Part shown: in pieces, positions 7,933-15,448 of the stretch | Layout: every line of letters begins with the position of its first letter | Numbering within the stretch: the first letter of the stretch is position 1 | Source: DATLMR01 sp035634255 | GTDB lineage: Bacteria > Acidobacteriota > Blastocatellia > UBA7656 | NCBI GenBank assembly: GCA_035634255.1 | Contig: DASQDI010000067.1 | Location: 1-33,825 of the forward strand | Length of the DNA stretch: 33,825 nucleotides | Direction of reading: 5' to 3' | Notes under the pieces: model-generated | The model's input: only the letters and a program-made list of their open reading frames with translations | What the model was told of the DNA's origin: nothing | Database searches by the model: none | Made by a program: the position numbers and the translations under genes

Positions 7933-8721
7933 ATGAAGAGATACCAGGCCCGCAGAATCATCAACCTTTCACTCGCCGCCGCGCTCTGCTGCGTCTTCGC
8001 CAGCTCGGCGTCGGCGCAGACCGCCTCGAAGACGTTCGGCGATTCGCCGCGCGACAAGCCGGGCGCGCAGGCCACGGGGGCGTCCGCGACGCCCGCGCTC
8101 GCCTACAACGAGGCCGAGGACCAGATGTTCAGGGACATCTACCGGGGGTTCTACGAGACCTACAAGATCGGCCCCTCGGACGAGATCGCCATCCGCATCG
8201 TCAACCAGCCGGACTACTCTCTGGAGAGGGTCGAGGTCTCGCCCGTCGGCCGCATATTCCACCCGCTGCTGGGCGAGGTCGAGGTCGTCGGGCTGACCGT
8301 GCCGCGCCTGAAGCAGAAGCTCCTGACGGACCTCAGCCAGTACATAATCGACCCGAACATCAGCGTCTCGCTGATCAAGGCCAACAGCGCCAAGATCGGC
8401 GTGCTCGGCGACATCAACCGGCCCGGAATACTGGTGATGTCGGGGCCGATGACCGTGCTCGACGCGATCTCGGCCTCGGGCGGGGTCTCCAGCCTCGGCA
8501 GCCAGTCGAACATCACGCTCGTGCGGCAGGTCGGGGGCGGCCAGATGCGGACGATGAAGGTCAACGTCAAGCGCATACTCGAAGGCAAGGCTAGCCCCGA
8601 GGAGAACGTGAGGCTTCAGGCCGGGGACACTCTGATCGTGCACGGCAACCTGAAGAAGAAGATTGGCAGCATAACTTCCATAGTGGGATTCGGTCGCTTT
8701 ATGGATTTCATACTCAGGTGA
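7933..8721 (+). CDS. Polysaccharide export protein (Wza-like, poly_export/SLBB)
   Basis: This 262-residue protein begins with a signal peptide (1-29, ending ASSASAQ), then the poly_export domain from about 77 (YKIGPSDEIAI) and one SLBB domain (about 155-240, with IGVLGDINRPG and RLQAGDTLIVHG). Such proteins form the periplasmic and outer-membrane export channel for capsule or EPS. It is shorter than Wza (about 380 residues), having one SLBB instead of two, and it has no lipobox cysteine, so anchoring must differ from Wza. The ATG at 7933 was chosen for its ribosome site and because the signal peptide then starts correctly. It follows the priming enzyme with a 26-base gap. Confidence 0.9.
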   Translation: MKRYQARRIINLSLAAALCCVFASSASAQTASKTFGDSPRDKPGAQATGASATPALAYNEAEDQMFRDIYRGFYETYKIGPSDEIAIRIVNQPDYSLERVEVSPVGRIFHPLLGEVEVVGLTVPRLKQKLLTDLSQYIIDPNISVSLIKANSAKIGVLGDINRPGILVMSGPMTVLDAISASGGVSSLGSQSNITLVRQVGGGQMRTMKVNVKRILEGKASPEENVRLQAGDTLIVHGNLKKKIGSITSIVGFGRFMDFILR

Positions 8722-8757
8722 GGGCGCGCAAGCCCACTCCGGAATTCAGGGGTAACA

Positions 8758-8964
8758 ATGTTCGAAGTCGGTCAACGGGTGAACACGAAATACGGGGATG
8801 GGACGGTCATCTGCGTGGGCGCGGTCAAGCCACACGTCTACGTCCGAATGCACACGCGGTCGAACGCCATCTACATCATGAACATAGGAGACATAAACAG
8901 GGTTGACACAACCGACTTTAATTCGCAAGCCCCCGATGCGGCGGGCGAATCAAAGCACCCTTAG
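8758..8964 (+). CDS. Small SH3/Tudor-like protein of unknown function
   Basis: This 68-residue protein opens with MFEVGQRVNTKYGDGTVI and continues with short beta-strands (VYVRMHTRSNAIYIM, IGDINRV). That pattern looks like a small SH3/Tudor/KOW-type barrel as found at the C-terminus of UvrD-type helicases. The last 15 residues are polar and probably disordered. The ribosome site is weak (GGGGTAAC). It sits between the exporter and an HTH gene in the same direction with small gaps, so it is probably cotranscribed. I cannot assign a function; nucleic-acid or protein binding is the best guess from the fold. Confidence 0.6.
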   Translation: MFEVGQRVNTKYGDGTVICVGAVKPHVYVRMHTRSNAIYIMNIGDINRVDTTDFNSQAPDAAGESKHP

Positions 8965-8973
8965 AGGAATCTC

Positions 8974-9429
8974 ATGGGAAAGAGTGTGATAGTCGAACAA
9001 ACGCCTCTATCGATCTTCGTGCGGGAGAGACTGGCGGAGCTGGGCATAAGGCAGTCGGAGTTCTGCCGCCTGACCGGATTCGACCAGGGCTTGCTCTCGA
9101 AGATTCAAAGCTCGATGGTGACGAACCTGAGCCTTGAAAGCGTCCTCAGGCTTTCGATGGGGCTGGGCGTATCTCCGAAACGTGTCATAAACCTGATCGG
9201 GCGGTCGGACCTGCACGAGCTGATCATGCGGTCGTACGCGAACGAGCTGCCCGCTCAGGCTCAACTCGATGGGGCCGACCTGCCCGAGCCGGTCCTCGAA
9301 ATCAGCCGCCTCGCCTACCGCGCGCACATGATGGGCCGGAACCTCACCCCCGTGCTCAGGATTCTCTGCTCGATGGCGGCCCTGTCGCGGGATCAGGTCC
9401 AGAGGCACGCTTCCGGGAAGTTCATTTGA
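8974..9429 (+). CDS. HTH (XRE/Cro-CI-like) DNA-binding protein
   Basis: This 151-residue protein has a helix-turn-helix at about 13-70: RERLAELGIRQSEFCRLTG, then FDQGLLSKIQ as the likely recognition helix, then LSLESVLRLSMGLGVSP, the closing helices of Cro/CI-type domains. The remaining 80 residues are helical, without a recognised domain. It is nine bases after the SH3-like gene and ten bases before the formyltransferase, so it is embedded in the EPS operon, which suggests self- or locus-specific regulation. The target site is unknown; the palindrome at 3214-3227 is one untested candidate. Confidence 0.78.
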   Translation: MGKSVIVEQTPLSIFVRERLAELGIRQSEFCRLTGFDQGLLSKIQSSMVTNLSLESVLRLSMGLGVSPKRVINLIGRSDLHELIMRSYANELPAQAQLDGADLPEPVLEISRLAYRAHMMGRNLTPVLRILCSMAALSRDQVQRHASGKFI

Positions 9430-9438
9430 GGTCAGGCC

Positions 9439-10308
9439 GTGATGATCGATAAGAAGCTACGGGTGATAGTGCTCACGCACGGCGGCTCCGAAAAGGCCAT
9501 CGAGCACCTGCTCGCCCTGAACAACATCGAGATGAGAGGCATCTTCATCGAGACGGAGACCGAGCCCCGCCGCTCCCTGCGCGAGAAGGTCCGGCGCTCG
9601 CTCCGCTACGACGGCTACCGCGCGACCGCGGGCAAGCTCCTGGGCAAGGCCGCCCGCGCGCTCGCCCACAAGCTCGCGCGCTCCGCCCGCGAAGACGCCG
9701 CCGCTCCGGGCAGGTACGAGCGCCTGTGCGAGATCGCGCAGGCCGGTGGCGTGCCGGTCCAGTTCGTCGCCAGCTACCACTCCCCGCAGGCGGCGGAGTC
9801 GATGCGCGCGGCCGCGGCGGACCTCGGCGTCGTGCTCGGCACCAACATACTCAAGGAGTCGGTCTTCAACATCCCGCGCCTCGGCTCGATCAACCTGCAC
9901 CAGGGCCTCGCCCCCTTCTACAGGGGCGGGCCGCCCGTCTTCTGGGAACTCTTCAACGGCGAGAGCGAAGTCGGCCTCACGGTCCACTTCGTCGCCTCCA
10001 AAGTCGACACCGGGGAGATAGTCCTGCAGGAGAGCGTGCCGCTCGCTTACGACTATTCGTACGGCCTCGACTTCGAAGCCTTCATAGAGGATTACCGCAG
10101 GCAGCTCGCGGACCGCTCGGCGAGCCTCGTGGCGGAGGCCGTGCGCCAGATTTCGGAAGGGAGTTACGTCACGCGCCCGCAGGACACCAGCCTCGGCAAG
10201 AGGTACCGCCTGCCGGTCAAGGGAGAGAAGGACGAGTTGCGCCGCCGCCTGAGCAAACGCCGCGCGGGCGCGCGCCTGTTTCGGGAGAGGGCGTCGGCGG
10301 AGAATTGA
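9439..10308 (+). CDS. Formyltransferase-family enzyme (sugar N-formyltransferase-like)
   Basis: This 289-residue enzyme has the Formyl_trans_N fold. The catalytic triad is present: N152 and H154 (INLHQG) and D190 (VDTGE), with FYRGGPP between them as in methionyl-tRNA and amino-sugar formyltransferases. These use N10-formyl-tetrahydrofolate. In an EPS operon the likely role is N-formylation of an amino sugar on a nucleotide-sugar precursor or repeat unit. An Arg-rich insert (about 43-90) precedes the catalytic half and the tail (260-289) is basic, both unlike housekeeping Fmt. GTG 9439 and ATG 9442 are both possible starts. The stop overlaps the next ATG by one base. Confidence 0.82.
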   Translation: MMIDKKLRVIVLTHGGSEKAIEHLLALNNIEMRGIFIETETEPRRSLREKVRRSLRYDGYRATAGKLLGKAARALAHKLARSAREDAAAPGRYERLCEIAQAGGVPVQFVASYHSPQAAESMRAAAADLGVVLGTNILKESVFNIPRLGSINLHQGLAPFYRGGPPVFWELFNGESEVGLTVHFVASKVDTGEIVLQESVPLAYDYSYGLDFEAFIEDYRRQLADRSASLVAEAVRQISEGSYVTRPQDTSLGKRYRLPVKGEKDELRRRLSKRRAGARLFRERASAEN

Positions 10309-11363
10309 TGAAGCGAACAGTGCTCAATCTGATGCAGATGACGGGAGCGTTTGCGCCCTTCCGCAGGGCCAACCGCGACAAGGCCCTGATTCTGACCTAC
10401 CACCGCTTCAGCGAGGGCGACTCGGAGGCGGCCACCTCCGCGCGCGCATTCTCCGCGCAGCTCAGGTACCTGCGCTCGCATTACACGATCCTGCCGCTCT
10501 CCGCGATGTGCAGGGCGCTCGCGGAAGGCTCGCCGCTCCCGCCCTCTCCGGCCGCCATCACGATAGACGACGGGTACCGCGATGCGTACGAGATCGCATT
10601 CCCCCTGCTCAGGAAGTACGAAGCCCCGGCCACGCTCTTCGTGGTCACCGACTTCATCGACCGCAGGACGTGGCTGTGGACGGACAAGCTCCGCTTCCTC
10701 ACCTTCAACGCGCCGGAGGGCAGGCGCGAAGTCGCGCTCCCCGGCCTCACGGTCTCCGTCGACCTGGGCGGCAGGTCGTCGCGCCTGGCCGCGGCGGACC
10801 GCGTGAACTCCGCGCTCAAAGCCCTGCCCGACGATACGAAAGAGGACGCTTTGAAGCGAGTGGCGGGGCAGTTCCGGGTCGAGCTTCCTGCGGCCCCGCC
10901 TGAAGAGTTCGGCCCCGTCACGTGGGACGAGGCGCGCGAGATGGACGCGGCCGGGGTCGAGATAGGCTCGCACACGGTGACGCACCCGATACTGACCCGA
11001 GTCGAGGGGGACCGCCTCTCGTTCGAGCTGAGGCAATCGCGCGCGCGGCTCGGAGAGGTGCTCGGGCGCGAAGTCGATCTCTTCTGCTACCCGAACGGCG
11101 ATTGCGATCCGGGCGTGCGGGCGGAGGTCGCGCGGGCGGGCTACCTGTCGGCGGTGACGACCGAGCCGGGGTTGAACGAGACGAGATCGAATGGGGGGAG
11201 CCTCGACCTCTTCGCCCTAAAGCGCGTCCACACGGCCCCGGACCTCGCGCACTTCGTCCAGAGCACGAGCGGCTTCGAGCAGGTGAAGGACAGGTTGAGG
11301 CGCGCGCGCCGGGCCGAGGAGAACGCAAAGGACGCGAGGGCCGCCGGGTTGTCGAATGCCTGA
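10308..11363 (+). CDS. Polysaccharide deacetylase (NodB/CE4 family)
   Basis: This 351-residue protein has the metal-dependent deacetylase signature: catalytic and metal Asp in IDDGY (D87, D88) and SHTVTH (H222, H226), plus FCYPNGD further on. The two halves are separated by a longer spacer than in short CE4 enzymes, typical of EPS-locus deacetylases. It would remove N-acetyl groups from the polymer or its precursors. No signal peptide is evident; the N-terminus is only moderately hydrophobic. The ATG overlaps the stop of the formyltransferase (TGATG), indicating coupled translation and suggesting deacetylation and formylation of the same amino sugar. Confidence 0.88.
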   Translation: MKRTVLNLMQMTGAFAPFRRANRDKALILTYHRFSEGDSEAATSARAFSAQLRYLRSHYTILPLSAMCRALAEGSPLPPSPAAITIDDGYRDAYEIAFPLLRKYEAPATLFVVTDFIDRRTWLWTDKLRFLTFNAPEGRREVALPGLTVSVDLGGRSSRLAAADRVNSALKALPDDTKEDALKRVAGQFRVELPAAPPEEFGPVTWDEAREMDAAGVEIGSHTVTHPILTRVEGDRLSFELRQSRARLGEVLGREVDLFCYPNGDCDPGVRAEVARAGYLSAVTTEPGLNETRSNGGSLDLFALKRVHTAPDLAHFVQSTSGFEQVKDRLRRARRAEENAKDARAAGLSNA

Positions 11364-11389
11364 GACATCAAAGCCGAGAGATTAAATCG

Positions 11390-12961
11390 ATGAACGACAC
11401 GGACAGGAAAGAGAAAGCCGGAATTTTGCTCAAGCCTCGCGCGCCGCGAGAGCCCGAGCCCGTGGTGATCGAGCCGGTGCGCCGCGCGGAAGCGGCCCGC
11501 GAACCGGGCCTGACCCTGCGCGGCAGGCACGGGCTCGCCTTCGCCGGGCTGTTCGTCTTCACGTTCCTGCTCTACGCCCGCCCTAACGAGATGTTCCAGG
11601 ACTTCTTCGGCGCGTTCCCCGTGGTGAAGGTCGTCGCCATAGGTACTCTGCTGGCGTATTTCGTGTCGAAGCTGGGCTCGGGCGAGCGCCTGACGGTGTG
11701 GCCTCTGGAACTGAAGATGTTCGCCGTCATCACGTTCCTCGGAGTATTCTTCATGCCGCTCGCCGCCGCGCCCGGCGACAGCAAGGCCCTCCTGCTCGAT
11801 ATGTGGCTCAAGGTCGGGGCCATATTCGTCCTGATGATAAACCTGATCGACACCCGGCAGAGGTTGCGCGCCCTGCTGAAGCTGGTCGTCATCTGCGGCA
11901 CGCTGGTCGCCATCGCCGGAATCAGCAGTTACCTCGCGGGCAACTTCAAGATAGTAGACAAGGGCGCGGGGATCAGAATAGCCGGGGTCGTCGGGGGGCT
12001 GTTCGGCAACCCGAACGACATGGCGACTACGCTCGACCTTCTGCTGCCGCTCGCGGTCGCGCTCGCCCTGACGAGCCGGGGCCTGGGCCGGTTGATCTAC
12101 TTCGTCTGCGCGGGCGTGCTGGCCGCGGGCGTGGTCGTCACCTTCTCGCGCGGGGGGTTCCTGGGGCTGATATCGGTCGGCTGCGTGCTGCTGTGGAAAG
12201 CGGGCAAGGGCCACCGGGCCATCACCGCCATGATCGGAGTCGTGATGCTGGGCGTGTTCATCGCCGCGATGCCCGGAAGCTACGCGAACCGAATCTCTTC
12301 GATCTTCAACTTCGAGCAGGACCTGACGGGCTCCGCGCAGGCGCGGCGCGCTCTGCTCGAACGCGCGATCCAGGTCGCGGCGAATCACATCATCTTCGGC
12401 GTCGGCATGGGCAACTACCACATCTACTCGCTCCACGAGCAGGTGGCGCACAACTCTTACCTCGAAATCTCGGCGGAGCTAGGGGTGGCCGGGCTGATAG
12501 CATACCTGGTCCTGATCTTCTCGCCGCTGAAGCGGATGCGCAGGATCAAGAAGGGGATCGAGGCCCGCTACGAGGTGCCGGCCGGTCGACAGGGCAGGGG
12601 GAATCTGTCCCCGCTCGCGCGGGCGCGCGAGTGGTCCCGGAGCGACCACGAGATGTATCACCTGAGCGTCGCGTTTCAGGCCGCGATCATAGGCTACATA
12701 GTTTGCAGCTCGTTCGGGTCGATTCAATACCTCTGGTACCTCTATTACCCCGTGGCCTACGCCATCGCGCTCAGCCGGATACGCGCGGCCGAACTACGCG
12801 AGGAGGCGGCGGACGAGACCGATGCGGTGCGCGCGCGGAAGGCGAAGCCGGTGGCGGCGCGCGAAGAGGCGGGCGCGCCCAGGGGCGCGTACGAGCCCGC
12901 GCCCGCGATCACGCGCGGGGTGGGGATGGTCGAAAAGCAGCGCGGAGTTCTCTGGAGATGA
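11390..12961 (+). CDS. O-antigen ligase/polymerase-like membrane protein (Wzy/WaaL family)
   Basis: This 523-residue multi-spanning membrane protein has the Wzy_C/O-antigen ligase signatures: SRGGFLGL in a membrane segment and HNSYLEISAELGVAG (from 354) in the large periplasmic loop, where the conserved His and Glu lie. It most likely polymerises lipid-linked repeats; ligation to an acceptor is the alternative. The 50 N-terminal residues are charged and cytoplasmic, and the last 60 are Ala/Arg-rich and low in complexity. A Gly/Arg-rich loop at about 396-416 coincides with a repeat-like DNA patch. The ATG at 11390 follows the deacetylase by 26 bases and starts just before the basic N-terminal tail. 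Confidence 0.86.
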   Translation: MNDTDRKEKAGILLKPRAPREPEPVVIEPVRRAEAAREPGLTLRGRHGLAFAGLFVFTFLLYARPNEMFQDFFGAFPVVKVVAIGTLLAYFVSKLGSGERLTVWPLELKMFAVITFLGVFFMPLAAAPGDSKALLLDMWLKVGAIFVLMINLIDTRQRLRALLKLVVICGTLVAIAGISSYLAGNFKIVDKGAGIRIAGVVGGLFGNPNDMATTLDLLLPLAVALALTSRGLGRLIYFVCAGVLAAGVVVTFSRGGFLGLISVGCVLLWKAGKGHRAITAMIGVVMLGVFIAAMPGSYANRISSIFNFEQDLTGSAQARRALLERAIQVAANHIIFGVGMGNYHIYSLHEQVAHNSYLEISAELGVAGLIAYLVLIFSPLKRMRRIKKGIEARYEVPAGRQGRGNLSPLARAREWSRSDHEMYHLSVAFQAAIIGYIVCSSFGSIQYLWYLYYPVAYAIALSRIRAAELREEAADETDAVRARKAKPVAAREEAGAPRGAYEPAPAITRGVGMVEKQRGVLWR

Positions 12962-12979
12962 TTGCGGGGAATTCGGGAA

Positions 12980-14191
12980 ATGGAAGCGGTGAAAGCATTG
13001 GCTGAAGCGATCTTCATATCGAGCCTGATACTCGCGGCCTACACGTACGTCGGCTACCCGGTGGTCCTCTTCGCGCTGAGCCGCCTGCTCGGGCGCGAGG
13101 CGCGCAAGGGCGACATAACGCCCAGAGTGAGCGTGATCATCGCGGCCTACAACGAGGAGGCGGACATAGCCGAGAAGCTTGAGAACACTCTGGCCCTCGA
13201 CTACCCGAAGGACCGGCTCGAAATCATCGTCGCGTCCGACTGCTCCTCCGACGGCACGGACGAGATAGTCCGAAGCTTCCGGGACCGCGGGGTGATCCTC
13301 CACCGCCGGCCCGAGCGGCTCGGCAAGACCTCCGCGCAGAACCACGCGGTCAATATCTCGACGGGCGAAGTGCTTCTCTTCTCGGACGCGACCACGATGT
13401 ACGAGCCGGACACCGCGCGCAAGATCGTGCGCAGCTTCGCCGACACGGACGTCGGCTGCGTCACCGGCAACGTCGTTTACGTGGACCGCGCGAGCACGGC
13501 GGTCGGCCGCGGCCTCCGCTCGTACTGGGGCTACGAGTTCTTCCTGAAACAGAACGAGAGCAATCTCTGCTCGCTCATAGGGGTCTGCGGGTGCCTCTAC
13601 GCCGTGCGCCGCAGCGCGTACGTGCGGCTGGCGCGTGACATGAGCAGCGACTTCGTGATCGCTTCGGAAATCTACCTGCAAGGGCTCAGGAGCGTCTACG
13701 ACCCGGAGGCCGTTTCGAGCGAAGACACGAACAACCGCGCGAAGGACGAGTTCCGCATGCGCGTGCGCATCATCGAGCAGACGATGACCGCGCTCCACCG
13801 CTACCGCGAGGTGCTGAACCCCATGCGGCATGGGCTCTACGCCTTCCAGATGATCTCGCATAAAGTGATGCGGTACGCGGTGCCGGTTTTGATGGCGCTC
13901 ATCTTCGCGTCTAATCTTTTTCTGATCGATTCGGGCGCGCTCTACTACTGCGCCTTCGTCGCCCAGGCGGCGTTCTACGCGGCGGCGCTCGCGGGGTGGG
14001 CGGGCGACAGCTTGGGGCTCAGGCTCGGGCCGCTCGCGATCCCTTACTATTTCGTGCTGTCGAACGTGGCGGTCGTCGTCGCCTTCGTGAAGTTCGTTCG
14101 CGGCGAATCGCACGTCGTCTGGCAGCCCTTGCGCGAGACGGTCGGCGACGACGCGGCGGCGGGGGCGGCGACGGAGGGGGCCGCGGGATGA
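12980..14191 (+). CDS. Family 2 glycosyltransferase, membrane-bound
   Basis: This 403-residue enzyme has an N-terminal membrane helix (about 10-30), a GT-A domain beginning VSVIIAAYNEE with ASDCSSDGTDE and SDA (D136) as the nucleotide-sugar and metal sites, SSED (about 246-249) as the catalytic-base region, and three to four C-terminal membrane helices. This layout is that of processive or membrane-embedded GT2 enzymes, but the QxxRW motif of true synthases is not evident. It would transfer a sugar at the cytoplasmic face. The ATG at 12980 is preferred to an in-frame TTG at 12962. Its end overlaps the next gene by four bases (ATGA). Confidence 0.86.
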   Translation: MEAVKALAEAIFISSLILAAYTYVGYPVVLFALSRLLGREARKGDITPRVSVIIAAYNEEADIAEKLENTLALDYPKDRLEIIVASDCSSDGTDEIVRSFRDRGVILHRRPERLGKTSAQNHAVNISTGEVLLFSDATTMYEPDTARKIVRSFADTDVGCVTGNVVYVDRASTAVGRGLRSYWGYEFFLKQNESNLCSLIGVCGCLYAVRRSAYVRLARDMSSDFVIASEIYLQGLRSVYDPEAVSSEDTNNRAKDEFRMRVRIIEQTMTALHRYREVLNPMRHGLYAFQMISHKVMRYAVPVLMALIFASNLFLIDSGALYYCAFVAQAAFYAAALAGWAGDSLGLRLGPLAIPYYFVLSNVAVVVAFVKFVRGESHVVWQPLRETVGDDAAAGAATEGAAG

Positions 14192-15417
14192 GCACCACCC
14201 TGACCGACCCGAAAGAACGGCTGTCCCGAGCGCCATCGCCCGCAGTCGTGAATGAGGCCGCGGGAGCCGGTTCCAAGCCGCGCGTGCTCCACCTGATCAC
14301 GAAGTTCGAGGTGGGGGGGACGGAGCGGCAGGCGGTCGAGCTGCTCAAGCGCCTCGACCCCGAGCGGTACGACGTGCGGCTCGCGGCGATCCGCAACGAG
14401 GGGCCATTCTACCAGGAGATTGCGGACCGCTACCCGGAGGTGCCGGAGTTCCCGCTCACCAGCTTCTACAACGCGAACGCGGTCAGGCAGCTGTCGCGGC
14501 TCGCGCGCATGATGAGGCGGCAGCGGATCGACATCCTTCACGCGCACGATTTTTATGCCGGAATAATCGGGGCCGCCGCCGCGCGACTGGCCGGAGTGCG
14601 CGTGATCGCCTGCCAGCGCCACCTGAGATTGTCGGACCGCCGCTCTCACGATTTCGGGACGCGGCTAATTCACAGGCTCGCCCACCGCGTGCTCGTCAAC
14701 TCCGAAGCGATTCGCGACTACATACTCGAACACGGCAGCGCGTCGGCGGATAAGATCGTCGTCATCAGGAACGGCCTGCACGTCGATCCCGAGAGCGATT
14801 CGGAGGCCCGCGCGCGGCGCGAGGGGGCCCGCCGGGGGCTCCGCCGCGAGCTGGGGCTTGAGCCCGGAGCGGTGATCGCCGGCATGGTCGCGCGCCTCCA
14901 ACCGGTCAAAGGGCACCGCTATTTCGTCGAGGCCGCGTCGCTCGTGAATGTCCCCGGAGCCCACTTCGTTCTGGTGGGAGACGGCGCTCTCAAGTCCGAA
15001 ATCCTTCAACAGGCCGCGGCGCTCGGCATCCGCGACCGCCTGCACCTGCTCGGGGAGCGCGAGGACGCGCGGCGGCTCGTCTCGGCCTTCGACGTGTCGG
15101 TGCTCTCGTCGCTTCACGAAGGGTTGCCGAACACGGTCATGGAGGCGCAGGCCGAGGGCGTGCCCGTCGTGGCGACGGCGGTCGGGGGGACCAGGGAGCT
15201 TATCTCTGACGGGGAGACCGGCTACCTCGTGCCGCCGGAGGACGCGCTCTCTCTCGCAAATAGGATCGAGTTTTGCCTATCGAATAGAGAGGAGAGCGAG
15301 CGCGTCGGCGCGCGTGGCCGCGCGTTCGTCTCGGACAAATTCAGCATGGAGCGGATGGTCGAATCGGTCGAGCGATTATATTCGGAACTGTCGCGCGGGG
15401 TGAGGGCGGCTCATTAG
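14188..15417 (+). CDS. Family 4 glycosyltransferase (GT-B)
   Basis: This 409-residue protein is a retaining GT-B enzyme. The N-terminal domain carries VLHLITKFEVGGTERQAVELL, where GGTE is the acceptor-side glycine loop. The C-terminal domain has GMVARLQPVKGH and the E-x7-E motif EGLPNTVME (E311, E319) that binds the donor nucleotide-sugar. The first 30 residues look disordered. It resembles XrtA-locus GT4 enzymes. The start overlaps the preceding GT2 stop (ATGA), so the two are translationally coupled and probably add successive sugars. Confidence 0.88.
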   Translation: MSTTLTDPKERLSRAPSPAVVNEAAGAGSKPRVLHLITKFEVGGTERQAVELLKRLDPERYDVRLAAIRNEGPFYQEIADRYPEVPEFPLTSFYNANAVRQLSRLARMMRRQRIDILHAHDFYAGIIGAAAARLAGVRVIACQRHLRLSDRRSHDFGTRLIHRLAHRVLVNSEAIRDYILEHGSASADKIVVIRNGLHVDPESDSEARARREGARRGLRRELGLEPGAVIAGMVARLQPVKGHRYFVEAASLVNVPGAHFVLVGDGALKSEILQQAAALGIRDRLHLLGEREDARRLVSAFDVSVLSSLHEGLPNTVMEAQAEGVPVVATAVGGTRELISDGETGYLVPPEDALSLANRIEFCLSNREESERVGARGRAFVSDKFSMERMVESVERLYSELSRGVRAAH

Positions 15418-15448
15418 AACTCCGAAACGGGGCCGGAAGTCGAGGAAG

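Noticed and set aside
9726..10307. Upstream extension of the deacetylase frame into the formyltransferase gene
   Set aside because: The added sequence is Arg/Gly/Pro-rich shadow translation of the formyltransferase. The ATG at 10308 overlaps the stop and gives a normal CE4 N-terminus.
10922..11389. Upstream extension of the O-antigen-ligase frame
   Set aside because: It overlaps the end of the deacetylase in another frame and encodes Arg/Gly-rich shadow sequence; ATG 11390 gives a sensible protein.
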